NCBI GenBank assembly: GCA_015493525.1
Contig: WGCY01000053.1
Location: 124,001 to 188,000, forward strand
Reading direction: 5' to 3'
Source: Bacteroidales bacterium
Lineage (GTDB): Bacteria; Bacteroidota; Bacteroidia; Bacteroidales; F082
DNA: 64,000 bases
Shown: positions 63,486-64,000 of the stretch, in pieces
Layout of the letters: each line of letters starts with the position of its first letter
How positions within the stretch are numbered: position 1 is the first letter of the stretch
Notes under the pieces: model-generated
Told to the model about the DNA's origin: nothing
Databases searched by the model: none
Seen by the model: only the letters and a program-made list of their open reading frames with translations
Translations under genes and position numbers: made by a program

Positions 63486-64000
63486 CTAATACCGGTACCG
63501 GCTTTTCCACTTGTTCCTCAACGATTTACGCATCTCCTCTTCCCGCGGGTTATTGCCCGGTTCAAAAAGTGTGCTTCCGCTGATTTTATCCGGAAGGAAT
63601 TCCAAATCCGTAAAACTGCCTTTAAAGTCGTGGGCATACCGGTAATTTTTGCCGTAGCCCATATCTTTCATAAGACCGGTAGGCGCGTTACGCAAATGCA
63701 ACGGCACCGGCAGGTCTCCCGTTTTCTTCACCAGCGACTGCGCACTTTTAATGGCCCTGTATGCCGCGTTGCTTTTGGGAGAAGTGGCAAGGTAGATGGC
63801 TGTCTGCGAAAGGATTATCCGGCTTTCGGGCCAGCCAATCTTGCTCACGGCATCAAAACAGGTATTGGCCAGCAATAGTGCGTTGGGGTTGGCATTGCCG
63901 ATGTCCTCCGAGGCAAGGATCAGCATCCGGCGGGCAATAAATTTGGGGTCTTCTCCCGCTTCCACCATGCGGGCCAGCCAATAAACCGCTGCGTTGGGAT
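63486..64000 (-). CDS. rarA: Replication-associated recombination protein RarA/MgsA, 5' end outside window
   Basis: The frame is open to the window edge, so only the C-terminal part (about 170 residues) is present. PNAAVYWLARMVEAGEDPKF, RRMLILASEDIGNANPNAL and VPLHLRNAPTGLMKDMGYG are conserved MgsA/RarA C-terminal blocks; the AAA+ core lies beyond 64000. Acts at stalled replication forks. The ATG at 63968 is internal. Confidence 0.9.
   Translation of the reverse strand, partial: PNAAVYWLARMVEAGEDPKFIARRMLILASEDIGNANPNALLLANTCFDAVSKIGWPESRIILSQTAIYLATSPKSNAAYRAIKSAQSLVKKTGDLPVPLHLRNAPTGLMKDMGYGKNYRYAHDFKGSFTDLEFLPDKISGSTLFEPGNNPREEEMRKSLRNKWKSRYRY

Overview
The window looks like ordinary chromosome from a member of the Bacteroidota, most likely a Bacteroidales/Marinilabiliales-type organism. 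Seven things point there. Promoter-like elements have the form TAnnTTTG, some with an upstream TTTG, and Shine-Dalgarno sites are mostly absent. There is a type IX secretion protein (PorQ). CcoN and CcoO are fused. NusB has the long N-terminal extension. RecF is followed by a DUF721/DciA-like gene. The order clpC / gyrA / TPR protein and the order zapA - 6S RNA - rny are both present. A cbb3 oxidase, aconitase, NDH-2 and acyl-CoA dehydrogenases suggest a respiring organism able to work at low oxygen. Almost everything is housekeeping. I saw no CRISPR array, prophage, intact transposase or recognisable defence island.

Layout. 1-3937: arginine biosynthesis operon (argD partial, argB, argE-like, argH). 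4076-5398: type II NADH dehydrogenase. 5536-12201: TPR protein and gyrA on the minus strand, divergent from clpC. 12362-15350: two convergent acyl-CoA dehydrogenases sharing a bidirectional terminator. 15497-18788: xerD converging on a dapD-GT9-tsaC operon. 18898-21874: an outer-membrane pair of unknown role, one a secreted helix-hairpin-helix protein. 21937-26569: trxA and a DnaE polymerase that carries its own N-terminal proofreading exonuclease. 26780-30069: YbbR-like, coaE, inositol-phosphatase family, DUF2061 and macro-domain genes. 30210-34596: DUF434 protein, aroQ, prolyl oligopeptidase and a glycosyltransferase.

34683-36480 holds tRNA-Ser(UGA) and a 1.6-kb islet with one AAA ATPase gene. 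The islet is bounded by a direct repeat of the tRNA 3' end plus its terminator. 36481-38569: ammonium transporter and a TorF-like porin. 38658-47586: complete cbb3 oxidase locus on the minus strand (ccoI, ccoS, ccoNO, ccoQ, ccoP, ccoG, ccoH, a SafE-like membrane protein, a c-type cytochrome). 47785-49308: SlyD-like isomerase and two small lipoproteins. 49476-56389: nusB, aconitase, a zinc-ribbon membrane protein, porQ, recF and a DciA-like gene. 56426-57106: a decayed acyl-CoA dehydrogenase remnant. 57153-59534: rny, 6S RNA, zapA and a coiled-coil partner. 60041-64000: DUF2851 protein, gcvT, comB and the 3' end of rarA.

The most interesting structure lies between genes: the tRNA-Ser islet; four different inverted-repeat elements in intergenic gaps (near 30.1, 47.7, 59.8 and 63.4 kb); a 143-nt symmetrical hairpin between comB and rarA; the pseudogene with an internal stop; and the exonuclease-polymerase fusion. 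I did not find a convincing new multi-gene system.
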